Below are positions 24,761-34,015 of a stretch of 64,000 nt of DNA, piece after piece. The notes beneath the pieces are model-generated. The model made no database searches, was not told the origin of the DNA, and worked only from the letters and a program-made list of their open reading frames with translations. Source of the stretch: an uncultured Tenacibaculum sp. (lineage in GTDB: Bacteria; Bacteroidota; Bacteroidia; Flavobacteriales; Flavobacteriaceae); contig CANMWK010000009.1 in the NCBI GenBank assembly GCA_947501615.1, positions 124,001 to 188,000 of the forward strand. The letters run 5' to 3'. The position numbers were made by a program, and so were the translations under genes. Each line of letters starts with the position of its first letter. Within the stretch, counting starts at the first letter, position 1.

Positions 24761-25768
24761 TTATTCAGATAGTTTTATAATAGGAATAGTAACCTTAAAG
24801 TTTTTATCTGTATTTATGATACTAATTTCTTTGTCTGATAATAGTTTATATCTAGTTTTTAAATTGTTTAATCCTGTAGCTAAAGAATCACTTTTTACTT
24901 TGAAGCTCGATTTTGTATTCACTACAGTCAGTTGATCGTTATTAATAGTAATAGAAGCCTGAATAGCTTTTACTCCGTCGGGTTTATTGTGTTTTACTAC
25001 ATTTTCTAATAATGTTTGCAATGCTCCAGTAGGAATAAAAAAATCACAGATAGCGTTATTTTTTACAATATGGAATTCATAATCATCTTCAAACCTAGTT
25101 TTCATTAAAAAAATATAATTTTCTGCAAATTGTATTTCTTTAGAAAGTTCCATAACCTCAGAATCTTTGGTTTGAATGAGATAGCGATATATTAACGACA
25201 ATCGATTGATATATTCCTTTGCTTTTTCTGAATCAGTATCAATTAAACTATCTAAAGTATTTAGGTTGTTAAATAAAAAATGCGGATCGATTTGAGAACG
25301 CAACAACTTTAATTCATTTTCTTTTTGTTGTTTTTCAACTTTTAAAAATTGAGTTTGTCCTTCATAAAATTTCTTGGTTAATAATATACCAAGAATTAAG
25401 CCTAAATCATCGGTAGTTCTAAAAATACATCGTAAAACAAAATCTAAACCTTTAGGGAATTTGTTCCAATCTTTACCGGCACTCCAATAACCAGCTGTAT
25501 AGTCAATTACTCCTGTAGTAAACAGTATAATTAATCCTAAAAAACAAAAAAAGATATAATTTTGTTTTCTTACAAGGAAGTTAGGAATAAGCCAATAGAT
25601 AAAAAGAAGCACACCACTTAAAGAAACTATAGTTGAAACAGAAAAATCAACGAAATATTCTCGTAACATGTTTCCTTCTTTATAGTAATCTATAGAATTA
25701 AATGTTATAGAAACAGTGTATACTATGATGATAACTATCCAGTCTGATTTATTTAGTTTTGTGTTCAT
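24761..25768 (-). CDS. LytS-like sensor histidine kinase (His_kinase domain)
   Basis: A 335-aa kinase with about four N-terminal TM helices (12-30, 44-62, 71-92, 120-133), a short coiled coil, and the His_kinase core LRSQIDPHFLFNNLNTLDSL (phospho-acceptor H163). A HATPase domain includes LQTLLENVVKHNKPDG and ATGLNNLKTRYKLL. It phosphorylates the LytTR regulator downstream. There is no separate ligand domain, so the membrane region probably senses the signal. Confidence 0.92.
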   Translation of the reverse strand: MNTKLNKSDWIVIIIVYTVSITFNSIDYYKEGNMLREYFVDFSVSTIVSLSGVLLFIYWLIPNFLVRKQNYIFFCFLGLIILFTTGVIDYTAGYWSAGKDWNKFPKGLDFVLRCIFRTTDDLGLILGILLTKKFYEGQTQFLKVEKQQKENELKLLRSQIDPHFLFNNLNTLDSLIDTDSEKAKEYINRLSLIYRYLIQTKDSEVMELSKEIQFAENYIFLMKTRFEDDYEFHIVKNNAICDFFIPTGALQTLLENVVKHNKPDGVKAIQASITINNDQLTVVNTKSSFKVKSDSLATGLNNLKTRYKLLSDKEISIINTDKNFKVTIPIIKLSE

Positions 25769-25801
25769 TTATCTATTTTAAAAGCAAAATGTTAAAAGAA
25801 A

Positions 25802-26524
25802 TTATTTGAATATACTGATTAGTCTATTAGTGGTGTTTCCTAAATTATGAGAAATTAAAGCTAATAAAATACTTCTACTTTTTAAGGTTATCCATGCCCA
25901 AATGATTCCTAAAATGGTGGTGTTAAGAAAAGAAAAAACATAAAATTTTACTTCCAATGTATGGGTTAAAGATAATCCATGAGCCATTCCAAATAATAAA
26001 GCCGTAACCAAAATAGCAGGATGTAGAAATTTATTTGACTTTAAAACCTTAACTAATAACCCCAACATTATTCCACGATAAGCAATTTCTTCATCAATTC
26101 CAGGCATTGTTAATTGATATAAAATAGTTTCAGTATCCCATTCTTTAGAGGAGTTGTATAAAAAAGCGAGTACAGATAGTATACCTAATATTGTAGTGAT
26201 AATTAGTATCCCTTTTTTAGTAAATTTTGGGTTTTGTTTTAAGGTTAAAAAGTAATCTTTTGGAGAGAATTTTTTATACAATAATAAAAAAAATATTGAA
26301 CTAAGAATTGCTAATATTTTACCAGACCAATTCCATTTTCCATTAAAAAAACTTAAATCTCTAAATTTCAAAGGTAATTCTAATAGGATGCTGCGAATTA
26401 GAAAATAAATACAAAAAACTAAAAGTATTTTGAAAGTCTCTTTTTTCCTGTTCTTTAGGGTGAAAAATACAATTGGAAAAATAATAGCTAAATGAAGTAG
26501 GTTTGCAAGTAATATTTTTATCAT
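25802..26524 (-). CDS. CPBP family intramembrane metalloprotease (second copy)
   Basis: A 240-aa protein with about seven TMs and the CPBP (Abi/Rce1-like) motifs: DEEIAYR (EExxxR), FGMAHG (FxxxH) and SHNLGN (HxxxN). Members process lipid-modified or small peptides, and some give bacteriocin self-immunity. I chose ATG 26524, which is 5 nt past the stop of the upstream CPBP gene; the in-frame TTG at 26548 would overlap that gene. It shares only the catalytic motifs with the neighbour, so the two are not recent duplicates. Confidence 0.85.
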   Translation of the reverse strand: MIKILLANLLHLAIIFPIVFFTLKNRKKETFKILLVFCIYFLIRSILLELPLKFRDLSFFNGKWNWSGKILAILSSIFFLLLYKKFSPKDYFLTLKQNPKFTKKGILIITTILGILSVLAFLYNSSKEWDTETILYQLTMPGIDEEIAYRGIMLGLLVKVLKSNKFLHPAILVTALLFGMAHGLSLTHTLEVKFYVFSFLNTTILGIIWAWITLKSRSILLALISHNLGNTTNRLISIFK

Positions 26525-26528
26525 TTTT

Positions 26529-27317
26529 TTAAATATAATTGGTTTCAATATAATTTTCTGGAATATATTTTTTCATAATATACATACCATAAAATAAGCA
26601 TGGTAAGGTAATAATAACTGTGAAAACGGCTCCAATTATATCTGTTTCATTGATGCCTTCTGGCTTAAAGTTTACACCAACACTATCAAGTTTAGCTGCA
26701 AAATCAATAAGCATATGTATTATGATTAATGGATAAATTCTTTTGGTAACAATTAATAAGGCACCAAACATAACTCCAATAAAAGTGGCAAAGAAAAACT
26801 GAGAAATTTCACCATAAACACCTTTATCAAATTTAATAAAGTGTAATAATCCAAAAATTATAGCCGCAATAAAAATTGATTTCACTACTGATTTTTTTGA
26901 ATTTCCAAAGTATTTAATAAGAAGTGGTAATAACACACTTCGTAAGCTTAACTCTTCAGCAATTCCAATACTTAAACAATATAGAAGTAAAACGATCAAA
27001 TTTATACTAGTAAAATTAGGAATATCATCACCAAATACTAAGTTTAAACCAGCTACATAAATGAATGGAAAAATTAAGAGTAATTTCTTTTCAGTTTTAA
27101 CAGGTTTAAGACCTCCAAGTTCAAATAGATCTAGTTTTTTAACTATTAAAATTGAAATTATCCCTAATATAATATTGCTTATTGTTTTTGTTATTAAAAC
27201 AGTGTTGTAATTTTCAATAGAAAGAGAAATTAAATAGCTTTTCATATTGACGCTAATTACAGATTTCAGGGAAATTAAAATGACAAATAGTATAATGTAA
27301 TATAATGTCTTTTTCAT
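26529..27317 (-). CDS. CPBP family intramembrane metalloprotease (first copy)
   Basis: A 262-aa protein with several TMs and the motifs AEELSLR (EExxxR), FGLLHF (FxxxH) and HMLIDF (HxxxD). The ATG at 27317, 11 nt past the TonB receptor stop, is the start: it gives MKKTLYYIILFVI, a normal membrane-insertion N-terminus. Translation from 27467 would run through the end of the receptor gene. Two CPBP proteases between a receptor and a LytSR pair suggest processing of a signal or substrate peptide (inference). Confidence 0.85.
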   Translation of the reverse strand: MKKTLYYIILFVILISLKSVISVNMKSYLISLSIENYNTVLITKTISNIILGIISILIVKKLDLFELGGLKPVKTEKKLLLIFPFIYVAGLNLVFGDDIPNFTSINLIVLLLYCLSIGIAEELSLRSVLLPLLIKYFGNSKKSVVKSIFIAAIIFGLLHFIKFDKGVYGEISQFFFATFIGVMFGALLIVTKRIYPLIIIHMLIDFAAKLDSVGVNFKPEGINETDIIGAVFTVIITLPCLFYGMYIMKKYIPENYIETNYI

Positions 27318-27327
27318 GGTTAAAAGT

Positions 27328-29709
27328 TTAGTTGTTATCGTTAATTCTATTTTGTTCTTCTTGAGAAGCATTTCTTTTCGATTTTTTCTTTCCGAATCTT
27401 GAACCAAAATTGTAGGTGAATCGTAATTGGATATTTTGTCTAGAACCATTACTTTCAATATTAGCATTAATATTATCGTAATTTACAGTTCCTACAAATC
27501 CTCGGTTTAAGACTTTATTAAAACCTAAATTTACCTTTAGTTTATCGTCTAAGAATTTTTTACCAAAAGAAAAGCTTAAATCACCTATCCAGCCTACATC
27601 AATCTGACCTTCTAAGGCACCAGTTCCAAAATAACTAGACATCTCTCCAGTGATTTTCCATGGTAATTTATAACTCGCTTGTGTATACCAAACTAAGTTC
27701 CATTTTGACAAGAATAAGTTAGGTGTTAATTCATTGGATTCAAATTTGTTGTAATCCACAATAAAACCTGTAAATCCGTCTAAGTTTTCAGTGAAATTCA
27801 AAGGAGCAAATGCTCTAAAATTCCAATTTTCTCTATCTTGAAGGTTGATTGTTGTTCTAGATATTTGCGCTGTAGCATCATCTTGTGAAATGAATAAAAA
27901 TAAATCGTCTCTAGTTTTGCTATAACTCACCGTAAAAAAAGGTTGGTTGTCAAAAGTTAAATTAAACTGTAAGTTATTGGTAAATGCAGGCTTTAACGCA
28001 GGGTTTCCAACTTCAGAAGTTAACGGGTCGTAAAGTGTAACAAAAGAGTTTAAACTATTATAATTAGGTCTTCTGATTCTATAACTGTACGCAAAATTTG
28101 CACCTAGTTTTTCAGTAAGTTTTTTACTTACAGAAGCACTAGGAAAAAGCTCAGAAATAGCTCTAGTTCTCGTTTCATTTGTTGAAACTGATGTGCCTTT
28201 GGTATCACTATTTTCATAGCGAAGACCAGCAGATAAAGACCAATCACTCCATTTATAATTTACTTTAGTATATAGTGCAAAAATTTGTTCATCAATGATA
28301 AATCGGTTGCTATCATCAGGCTGAAAGTCGAAACCACCTGCTGTATTTTGTGTAAATAATTTTAAATCACTGTCAGTATCAACATCAGAAAACTTTGATC
28401 CAAAACTTAATTTGAAGTTGTCTGTAATATTTTTATTATAATCAGCTTTAATAGTTTTGATCGTGTATTCTCCATCTTGTACATACATCTGACTCACAAA
28501 AGGAACAGTATTCCCACTGATAGCATCAATTGTATTTGTGTTCTTATTCACAAAATCCACATAGTTAAAATCTAAGGTGAATTTATCTTTCTCAGACTTA
28601 AATTCATAATAAGGATTAATACTAAAGGTGTTTCGTTCTCTGTCAAAAGAATTTTCAGTTAAGAAACGACTGATATTTGAAGAAGAACTAACTTCGGTAT
28701 TACTACGACCAATTCTGTCAGACATGTTGTTATTGTATCTTGTACTAAAACCAATTGTACTTTTATCATTAATGTAAAAATCAATAGTACCAGATATCCA
28801 TGAATTTTTGGGGTCAAAAGGCTCTATAGTTGCTTGATCGTAAGTAACTATTTCATTTGTTGTAGGATCATTAACCGTACGATTAATAAAAAGGTCTTCT
28901 CTCCATGTTGGAGCTGTATATCCAGTGCTTAATTGCCAATTCAGTTTATTTTTATAACTAGCAATAGAAGCATTGGTTCCAAATTCAAAACCTTCATCTT
29001 CTCCTACCCAAGCAACAATAGAACCGTGAGTTCCTAAACGGACGTTTTTCTTTAGAAGAATATTAATTATAGGACCAGAACCTTCTGCATCAAATTCTGC
29101 ACCAGGCTGTTCAATTAATTCAATTTTAGCAATATTATCTGCAGGTAAATTTTGTAATAAAGTTTCTACATCCATAAAATCAGTAGTTTTTCCATTAATT
29201 AAGATCCTAACATCAGATCTACCAGCGAAATTAATACCATTGTTAGTAACGATAACTCCAGGAACCCTTTTTACTACATCTTGTAAATTGCTATTCAACA
29301 TTTCTGATTTTTCTAAATCTAAGACCAGTTTTTCAGCTGTTTGTCTAATGACAGGTCTTTTACTTTTGATAACCACTTCATCTAGGGCTTCGTTTTCTTC
29401 TTCTAAAGTAAAATCGAATATTTTATTACTATTTAACTCGAATGCTTTTAATGTTTTAGTTTTAAAACCTAACATTGATATTTCTATGGTATATGTTCCT
29501 TGAGTAAGGTTTTCAAAACGATAAACACCATTGTCATCAGAAACAACTCCTTTAGGAGATGCGTTTTTTTGCTTTTCTAAAAGAATAACATTAGCAAAAG
29601 GTAAGGGCTGCTTTTGTTTATCAGTTATTTTTCCATTGATTGAAAATTGAGCCGTTAAGCTGTAAAGACTAATGAAAAAGAATAGTAGTGATTGTTGTAA
29701 TAATTTCAT
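27328..29709 (-). CDS. TonB-dependent receptor, outer-membrane beta-barrel-3 family
   Basis: A 793-aa outer-membrane protein: signal peptide (cleavage near SLTAQ), a carboxypeptidase-regulatory-like domain (about 22-105; ITDKQKQPLPFANVILLEK), a plug domain with VKRVPGVIVTNNGINFAGR (about 140-220), then a beta-barrel of about 570 residues (OMP_b-brl_3). There is no SusD partner, so it is not a SusCD glycan importer; this type is often linked to peptide, metal or stress uptake. It is the first gene of the cluster with two CPBP proteases and a LytS/LytTR pair. Confidence 0.88.
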   Translation of the reverse strand: MKLLQQSLLFFFISLYSLTAQFSINGKITDKQKQPLPFANVILLEKQKNASPKGVVSDDNGVYRFENLTQGTYTIEISMLGFKTKTLKAFELNSNKIFDFTLEEENEALDEVVIKSKRPVIRQTAEKLVLDLEKSEMLNSNLQDVVKRVPGVIVTNNGINFAGRSDVRILINGKTTDFMDVETLLQNLPADNIAKIELIEQPGAEFDAEGSGPIINILLKKNVRLGTHGSIVAWVGEDEGFEFGTNASIASYKNKLNWQLSTGYTAPTWREDLFINRTVNDPTTNEIVTYDQATIEPFDPKNSWISGTIDFYINDKSTIGFSTRYNNNMSDRIGRSNTEVSSSSNISRFLTENSFDRERNTFSINPYYEFKSEKDKFTLDFNYVDFVNKNTNTIDAISGNTVPFVSQMYVQDGEYTIKTIKADYNKNITDNFKLSFGSKFSDVDTDSDLKLFTQNTAGGFDFQPDDSNRFIIDEQIFALYTKVNYKWSDWSLSAGLRYENSDTKGTSVSTNETRTRAISELFPSASVSKKLTEKLGANFAYSYRIRRPNYNSLNSFVTLYDPLTSEVGNPALKPAFTNNLQFNLTFDNQPFFTVSYSKTRDDLFLFISQDDATAQISRTTINLQDRENWNFRAFAPLNFTENLDGFTGFIVDYNKFESNELTPNLFLSKWNLVWYTQASYKLPWKITGEMSSYFGTGALEGQIDVGWIGDLSFSFGKKFLDDKLKVNLGFNKVLNRGFVGTVNYDNINANIESNGSRQNIQLRFTYNFGSRFGKKKSKRNASQEEQNRINDNN

Positions 29710-29940
29710 GACGAATTTTTAATTGTTGATCCAAAGTTGATAAATAGGTATTGTTTAAAGAATATAAAAATGTTGAAATGGGGTAAAAAACCGTTGAATT
29801 GGTGTTTTATAGGTTCACATGTTTATCGTCTTAAAATTAAAAGACTAAGCTATCGTGGGAATGTTACTCTAGTTTAGTTGTTTAATGGATAGTTAAAACT
29901 ATGTACTTTAGTAATTTTCATTTTAAGTTTTTTTAATAGC

Positions 29941-29997
29941 CAGTAACCAGTAACCAGTAACCAGTAGCCAGTAATCAGTAGCCAAGTAGCCAGTAGC
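29941..29997. repeat. heptamer array CAGTARY, eight units
   Basis: Units CAGTAAC x3, CAGTAGC, CAGTAAT, CAGTAGC, an 8-nt CAAGTAGC, CAGTAGC. It has the same 7-nt period and CAGTA core as the array at 4111-4159 read in the CAGTATT phase. Confidence 0.88.
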
Positions 29998-30048
29998 TAA
30001 AATCTAAGTGCAAAAAATCATATCAAAAAAAACAATCATAAATCGCAT

Positions 30049-30082
30049 AAAAAAACATCCCATTCTCAATCTGAATGGGATG
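30049..30082 (-). terminator. Rho-independent terminator of the gene at 30184-30690
   Basis: Perfect 10-bp stem CATCCCATTC/GAATGGGATG (30056-30065 with 30073-30082), 7-nt loop, then seven T on the minus strand. It lies about 100 nt past the stop codon. Confidence 0.8.
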
Positions 30083-30183
30083 CATTATATTTAATTACAA
30101 ATAATACTTTACTATTTCCTTAATGTGGTGTTTTGGGAATAAGAAAACGTTCAATGCTATGTTAATAGCAAAAAAAATCAAGG

Positions 30184-30690
30184 TTATATTTTACGAATTA
30201 ACTTTTTTTCTTCTTTTTTAGGCTTTTTAGGCGGACGTTTACTGCCAGGGAAAACTAAAGAAGTACTAGAAAATGTAGTGCCGAAGTTAACATGTGCATA
30301 AAACACTTGACTAATAGCGTCATATACTTGGTCTTCAGATAATTCTTTTAATGGATGAATAAAAACAGACCATAAAATATTGTCAGATATTGCATACTTC
30401 ACATCAAGAGCAGTATGAAAATTAGCCATTAAAGAAGCTGTTTTTAGCTCTTCGTCTAATTTGTCACTTTCGCCAATGGGAGAAATAATTCGCATTCTAT
30501 TATGAGTAGAATCTGCTATGGCAATAAATGGAATATTTTTAATCATAAACCTCCATTGTGGTTTTTGACTTACAATGCTATCACTAGCATGTTCAAATAT
30601 TTCACCTAATTTAGTTAAGGTCATTTCTTGACTTTGGATTGAAAAACCAAAACAAAAGATGCATAATAGAGAGACATAAATTTTTTTCAT
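30184..30690 (-). CDS. exported protein of unknown function
   Basis: A 168-aa protein with a signal peptide (cleavage near SIQSQE). The mature part is mixed alpha/beta (for example NIPFIAIADSTHNRMRIISPIG and YAISDNILWSVFIHPL) and ends in a very basic tail PPKKPKKEEKKLIRKI. It resembles YbjN/type III chaperone-like folds only loosely; I do not assign a family. It is transcribed alone, with its own terminator. Confidence 0.75.
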   Translation of the reverse strand: MKKIYVSLLCIFCFGFSIQSQEMTLTKLGEIFEHASDSIVSQKPQWRFMIKNIPFIAIADSTHNRMRIISPIGESDKLDEELKTASLMANFHTALDVKYAISDNILWSVFIHPLKELSEDQVYDAISQVFYAHVNFGTTFSSTSLVFPGSKRPPKKPKKEEKKLIRKI

Positions 30691-30768
30691 ATATAAAATT
30701 TATGCCTAAGTCGTTAGTATAGCGTTAACCTTACATATAGGAGAATAAATGTTTGTAAATGTGCTTAA

Positions 30769-31473
30769 TTAATCATCTCTATTGGCAGCCATTAATTTCA
30801 TTACCCAATACAAAAGCATAGCTAAAGAACCTAATGCTGATACCAAATATGTCTTTGCAGCAGCTTTTAAAGCGTCTTGAGCACCCGCTAATTCCTCACG
30901 AGTTACCATGTTTTTATTTTTTAGCCAAGCTAAAGCTCTATTACTAGCATCATATTCTACAGGTAATGTTACAAAACTAAATAAAGTAGATACGGCAAAA
31001 AAAGCTACACCAATAGATAGTGCCCAGTACCCTAAATTAGAAGCCAAACCTAAAACTAAACCAGCCATAATTAAGATGTTAGAAAATTTAGAGGCTACGC
31101 CAACCATTGGAACCAAATTAGAACGCATTTTTAACCATTTGTAAGCACGTGCGTGTTGTACGGCATGACCAACTTCATGTGCAGCAACTGCAGCAGCAGC
31201 AGCATTTCGATGATGATACACAACCTCACTTAAATTCACAGTTTTGTTTTGAGGATTGTAGTGATCTGTTAATTGTCCAGGTGTCGAAATCACTTTAACA
31301 TCAGAAATTCCATGATCAGCTAACATTTTTTCAGCTATTTCAGCACCACTCATTCCATTTCTTAAATGAATGTTAGAATATTTTTTAAACTTTCTTTTTA
31401 AACTATTACTTACCATTCCACTTATCAAAGCTACTGCTCCCATAATGATATAGTATCCAAAATCCATTACCAT
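30769..31473 (-). CDS. neutral zinc metallopeptidase (Zn_peptidase_2)
   Basis: A 234-aa membrane protease with a TM at about 5-22, the zinc motif AAHEVGHAVQHA (HExxH at 99-103), an upstream NPQNKTVNLSEVVY, and three TMs in the C-terminal half. It belongs to the YugP-type family found widely in bacteria; substrates are unknown. Start is ATG 31473; an ATG two codons later is also possible. It is divergent from the asparaginase gene. Confidence 0.9.
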   Translation of the reverse strand: MVMDFGYYIIMGAVALISGMVSNSLKRKFKKYSNIHLRNGMSGAEIAEKMLADHGISDVKVISTPGQLTDHYNPQNKTVNLSEVVYHHRNAAAAAVAAHEVGHAVQHARAYKWLKMRSNLVPMVGVASKFSNILIMAGLVLGLASNLGYWALSIGVAFFAVSTLFSFVTLPVEYDASNRALAWLKNKNMVTREELAGAQDALKAAAKTYLVSALGSLAMLLYWVMKLMAANRDD

Positions 31474-31575
31474 AGTTACACTTTTTAAATTTTAATAATT
31501 GTATTCTTTGTTAGTTTGATAAATTTACAACATAAATTATTCCATAATATAAAAGAGATAAAAAAAGTTGACAAA

Positions 31576-32607
31576 ATGACAAACAACCCAAACATATTGT
31601 TAGTATATACAGGAGGTACAATAGGTATGGTAAAAGATTATAAAACAAAGGCTCTTAGAGCATTTGATTTTAGTCAGATTTTGGAAAAAATCCCAGAATT
31701 AAAGCAACTAAATTGTGAGATTGATACCATTTCTTTTGATGTTCCTATAGATTCATCAAATATGAATATTCATTATTACATTACTATTGCTGAAATTATA
31801 GCAAAGCATTATAATAATTACGATGGTTTTGTAGTTTTAACAGGCTCAGATACGATGTCTTATATCTCATCGGCGGTAAGTTTTATGTTCGAGAATTTAC
31901 AAAAACCTGTGATATTTACAGGGTCCCAATTACCTATCGGAGATTTACGAACAGATGCAAAAGAAAACCTAATTACTTCAATAGAAATAGCTTGTGCTTC
32001 AGAAGGCGGAGAGCCTACAATACAAGAAGTAGGGTTGTACTTTGAATATAAATTATATCGAGCGAATAGAACCACAAAAATTAATGCAGAACAATTTGAA
32101 GCATTTACATCAATGAATTATCCAGCATTGGCAGAGAGTGGAGTCCATTTATCCTTTAATAAACATTTGTTGTTGAGGAATGAGTCAAAAAAATCTAAAT
32201 TAATTTTCCGAAAAAATCTAATTGAAGATATTGTAATATTGAAGCTTTTTCCTGGAATTACATCAAAAGTGGTAGAAGCAATAGTAAATGTGCCTGGTTT
32301 AAAAGGAATTGTTTTGGAAACTTACGGGGCAGGAAACGCTCCTACAGAACAATGGTTTATCGATTTAATTAGAAAAGCAATAGACAAAGGGATTCGAATC
32401 GTAAATGTGACACAATGCAGTGGGGGTAGTGTGATTTTAGGCTTATATGAAACAAGTACAGATCTTAAAAATATGGGTATTATTAATGGTAAAGATATTA
32501 CAACGGAAACTGCAATTGCAAAAATGATGTACTTACTCGGTGAAGATTTAACTAAAGAAGAATTTAAAAAATACTTTGAAACTTCATTACGAGGTGAGAT
32601 TTCATAA
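31576..32607 (+). CDS. ansA: type I L-asparaginase
   Basis: Hydrolyses asparagine to aspartate and ammonia. The 343-aa protein has the first catalytic Thr in YTGGTIGMV (about 11-19), the second motif VLTGSDTMSY with Thr-Asp, and the conserved FTGSQLPIGDLRTDAKEN. There is no signal peptide, so it is the cytoplasmic type. I chose ATG 31576 because the sequence from there (NPNILLVYTGGT) matches the family start; the frame continues to 31516 but the extra residues are not conserved-looking. Confidence 0.93.
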   Translation: MTNNPNILLVYTGGTIGMVKDYKTKALRAFDFSQILEKIPELKQLNCEIDTISFDVPIDSSNMNIHYYITIAEIIAKHYNNYDGFVVLTGSDTMSYISSAVSFMFENLQKPVIFTGSQLPIGDLRTDAKENLITSIEIACASEGGEPTIQEVGLYFEYKLYRANRTTKINAEQFEAFTSMNYPALAESGVHLSFNKHLLLRNESKKSKLIFRKNLIEDIVILKLFPGITSKVVEAIVNVPGLKGIVLETYGAGNAPTEQWFIDLIRKAIDKGIRIVNVTQCSGGSVILGLYETSTDLKNMGIINGKDITTETAIAKMMYLLGEDLTKEEFKKYFETSLRGEIS

Positions 32608-32836
32608 ATTTATCGCAATTCAATTATCAATTGTGTCAAAAAACATAAAGTATTTTAACAATAACCGTTAATTTTCTTTACTGAATCAACATTTTTTTGT
32701 TAATTGGCAGTCTGAAAACAAAGGGGGCATATTTTTTGATGAAATAAAGACAAATAATTGTAAATTGTCCTCGCGTTTTAGCAATTTAAAAATTTGTATT
32801 TTTAACACGTTAACTATTTAAATTAATTATAACAAA

Positions 32837-33568
32837 ATGAAAAAAGCAGTAAATGTCCTAACACTTACAGGTATTATGTTCTTTGGGGCTATTCAATCAA
32901 CTTTTGCTCAAGATGCTGCAACAGCAGATGCAGCAGAAAAAACTTTTCACCAGATTTTAAAAGAAAACTTTATCGCTGGTGGTCCTTTGTTTATGGGGAT
33001 AGTATTAGTTGCTTTAATTTTAGGATTAGCTATAGCAATAGAAAGAATCATTTATTTAAACATGGCAACTACGAATACTAAGAAATTAGTTTCTAAAGTA
33101 GACGATGCTTTAAGTTCAGGTGGTGTAGAGGCTGCTAAAGAAGTTTGTAGAAATACAAAAGGGCCAGTTGCTTCTATCTTTTACCAAGGATTAGAAAGAG
33201 CCGATGAAGGTTTAGAGTCTGCTGAAAAGGCTGTTGTTGCCTATGGTGGAGTACAAATGGGATTATTAGAGAAAAACATTTCTTGGATCTCTTTATTTAT
33301 TGCATTAGCACCGATGTTAGGATTCATGGGTACAGTAATTGGTATGATTGGTGCCTTTAACTCTATTGCAGTAGCAAATGATATCTCTCCAGCAGTAGTA
33401 GCAACAGGTATTAAGGTAGCACTTTTAACAACAGTATTTGGTCTTATAGTTGCTATTATATTACAAATTTTCTATAACTATATTGTATCTAAAGTAGATA
33501 GTATAGTAAACAACATGGAGGATGCTTCTATCCGTTTAATTGATTTATTAGCTAAATACAAAAAATAA
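32837..33568 (+). CDS. exbB: ExbB/TolQ/MotA-type proton channel protein
   Basis: A 243-aa subunit that, with ExbD, couples the proton gradient to TonB. An N-terminal signal-like segment (cleavage near STFAQ) is typical of Bacteroidetes ExbB. TMs are at about 50-75, 145-170 and 190-215, with the MotA/ExbB core PMLGFMGTVIGMIGAF and ATGIKVALLTTVFGLIVAI. It starts a tightly spaced operon (gaps of 3-18 nt) with a small membrane protein and two ExbD genes. Confidence 0.92.
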   Translation: MKKAVNVLTLTGIMFFGAIQSTFAQDAATADAAEKTFHQILKENFIAGGPLFMGIVLVALILGLAIAIERIIYLNMATTNTKKLVSKVDDALSSGGVEAAKEVCRNTKGPVASIFYQGLERADEGLESAEKAVVAYGGVQMGLLEKNISWISLFIALAPMLGFMGTVIGMIGAFNSIAVANDISPAVVATGIKVALLTTVFGLIVAIILQIFYNYIVSKVDSIVNNMEDASIRLIDLLAKYKK

Positions 33569-33571
33569 TTT

Positions 33572-34009
33572 ATGGCTAAGAAAATTTTACCAATAGTTAT
33601 AGCGCTACTTTCCATTATAGGTATCATCTTGTTTTTACTTGTTGTATCTATAGAAGATGGAGATAATGCAGGTATATCTGGTGCAGTATCAAATATGATT
33701 ACGTATTCAGTGGTTTTATTTGGAGCAACAGTATTAGCTGCGGTAGGTGCTTCAGTTTTCGGGCTTTTCAAAAGTCCTGGAGCTTTAAAGAAAACATTAC
33801 TAGGGTTAGCAGGTTTAGTAGTAGTACTTTTAGTATCTTACTTAATCGCAGATTCTAATGAGGTTCTTAATGCAAAGAACGAAGTTATTGCAGCAGCTGA
33901 TAGTTCAGTTTCTAAAATGACTAGTGCAGGGATATGGGCAAGTCTTGTTTTACTTGTTCTTGGAGGTCTTTTCTTTGTATTTGATTTATTTAAAGGAATA
34001 CTAAAATAG
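33572..34009 (+). CDS. small four-TM protein between exbB and exbD
   Basis: A 145-aa membrane protein with about four TMs (8-24, 40-63, 70-88, 115-140) and no recognised domain. It lies 3 nt after exbB and 6 nt before exbD. A gene of this type in this place is usual in Flavobacteriia, so it is probably an accessory subunit of the energising complex. This is inferred from position. Confidence 0.8.
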   Translation: MAKKILPIVIALLSIIGIILFLLVVSIEDGDNAGISGAVSNMITYSVVLFGATVLAAVGASVFGLFKSPGALKKTLLGLAGLVVVLLVSYLIADSNEVLNAKNEVIAAADSSVSKMTSAGIWASLVLLVLGGLFFVFDLFKGILK

Positions 34010-34015
34010 AATTAC

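Larger units (their letters stand above)
29710..30183. other. intergenic region with heptamer array and terminator
   Basis: No gene seen. It contains the upstream region of the TonB receptor, a heptamer array (29941-29997) and the terminator of the gene at 30184-30690. Confidence 0.6.

Noticed and set aside
27318..27467. N-terminal extension of the first CPBP protease
   Set aside because: It would overlap the TonB receptor end by 140 nt; the ATG at 27317 gives a normal membrane-protein start.
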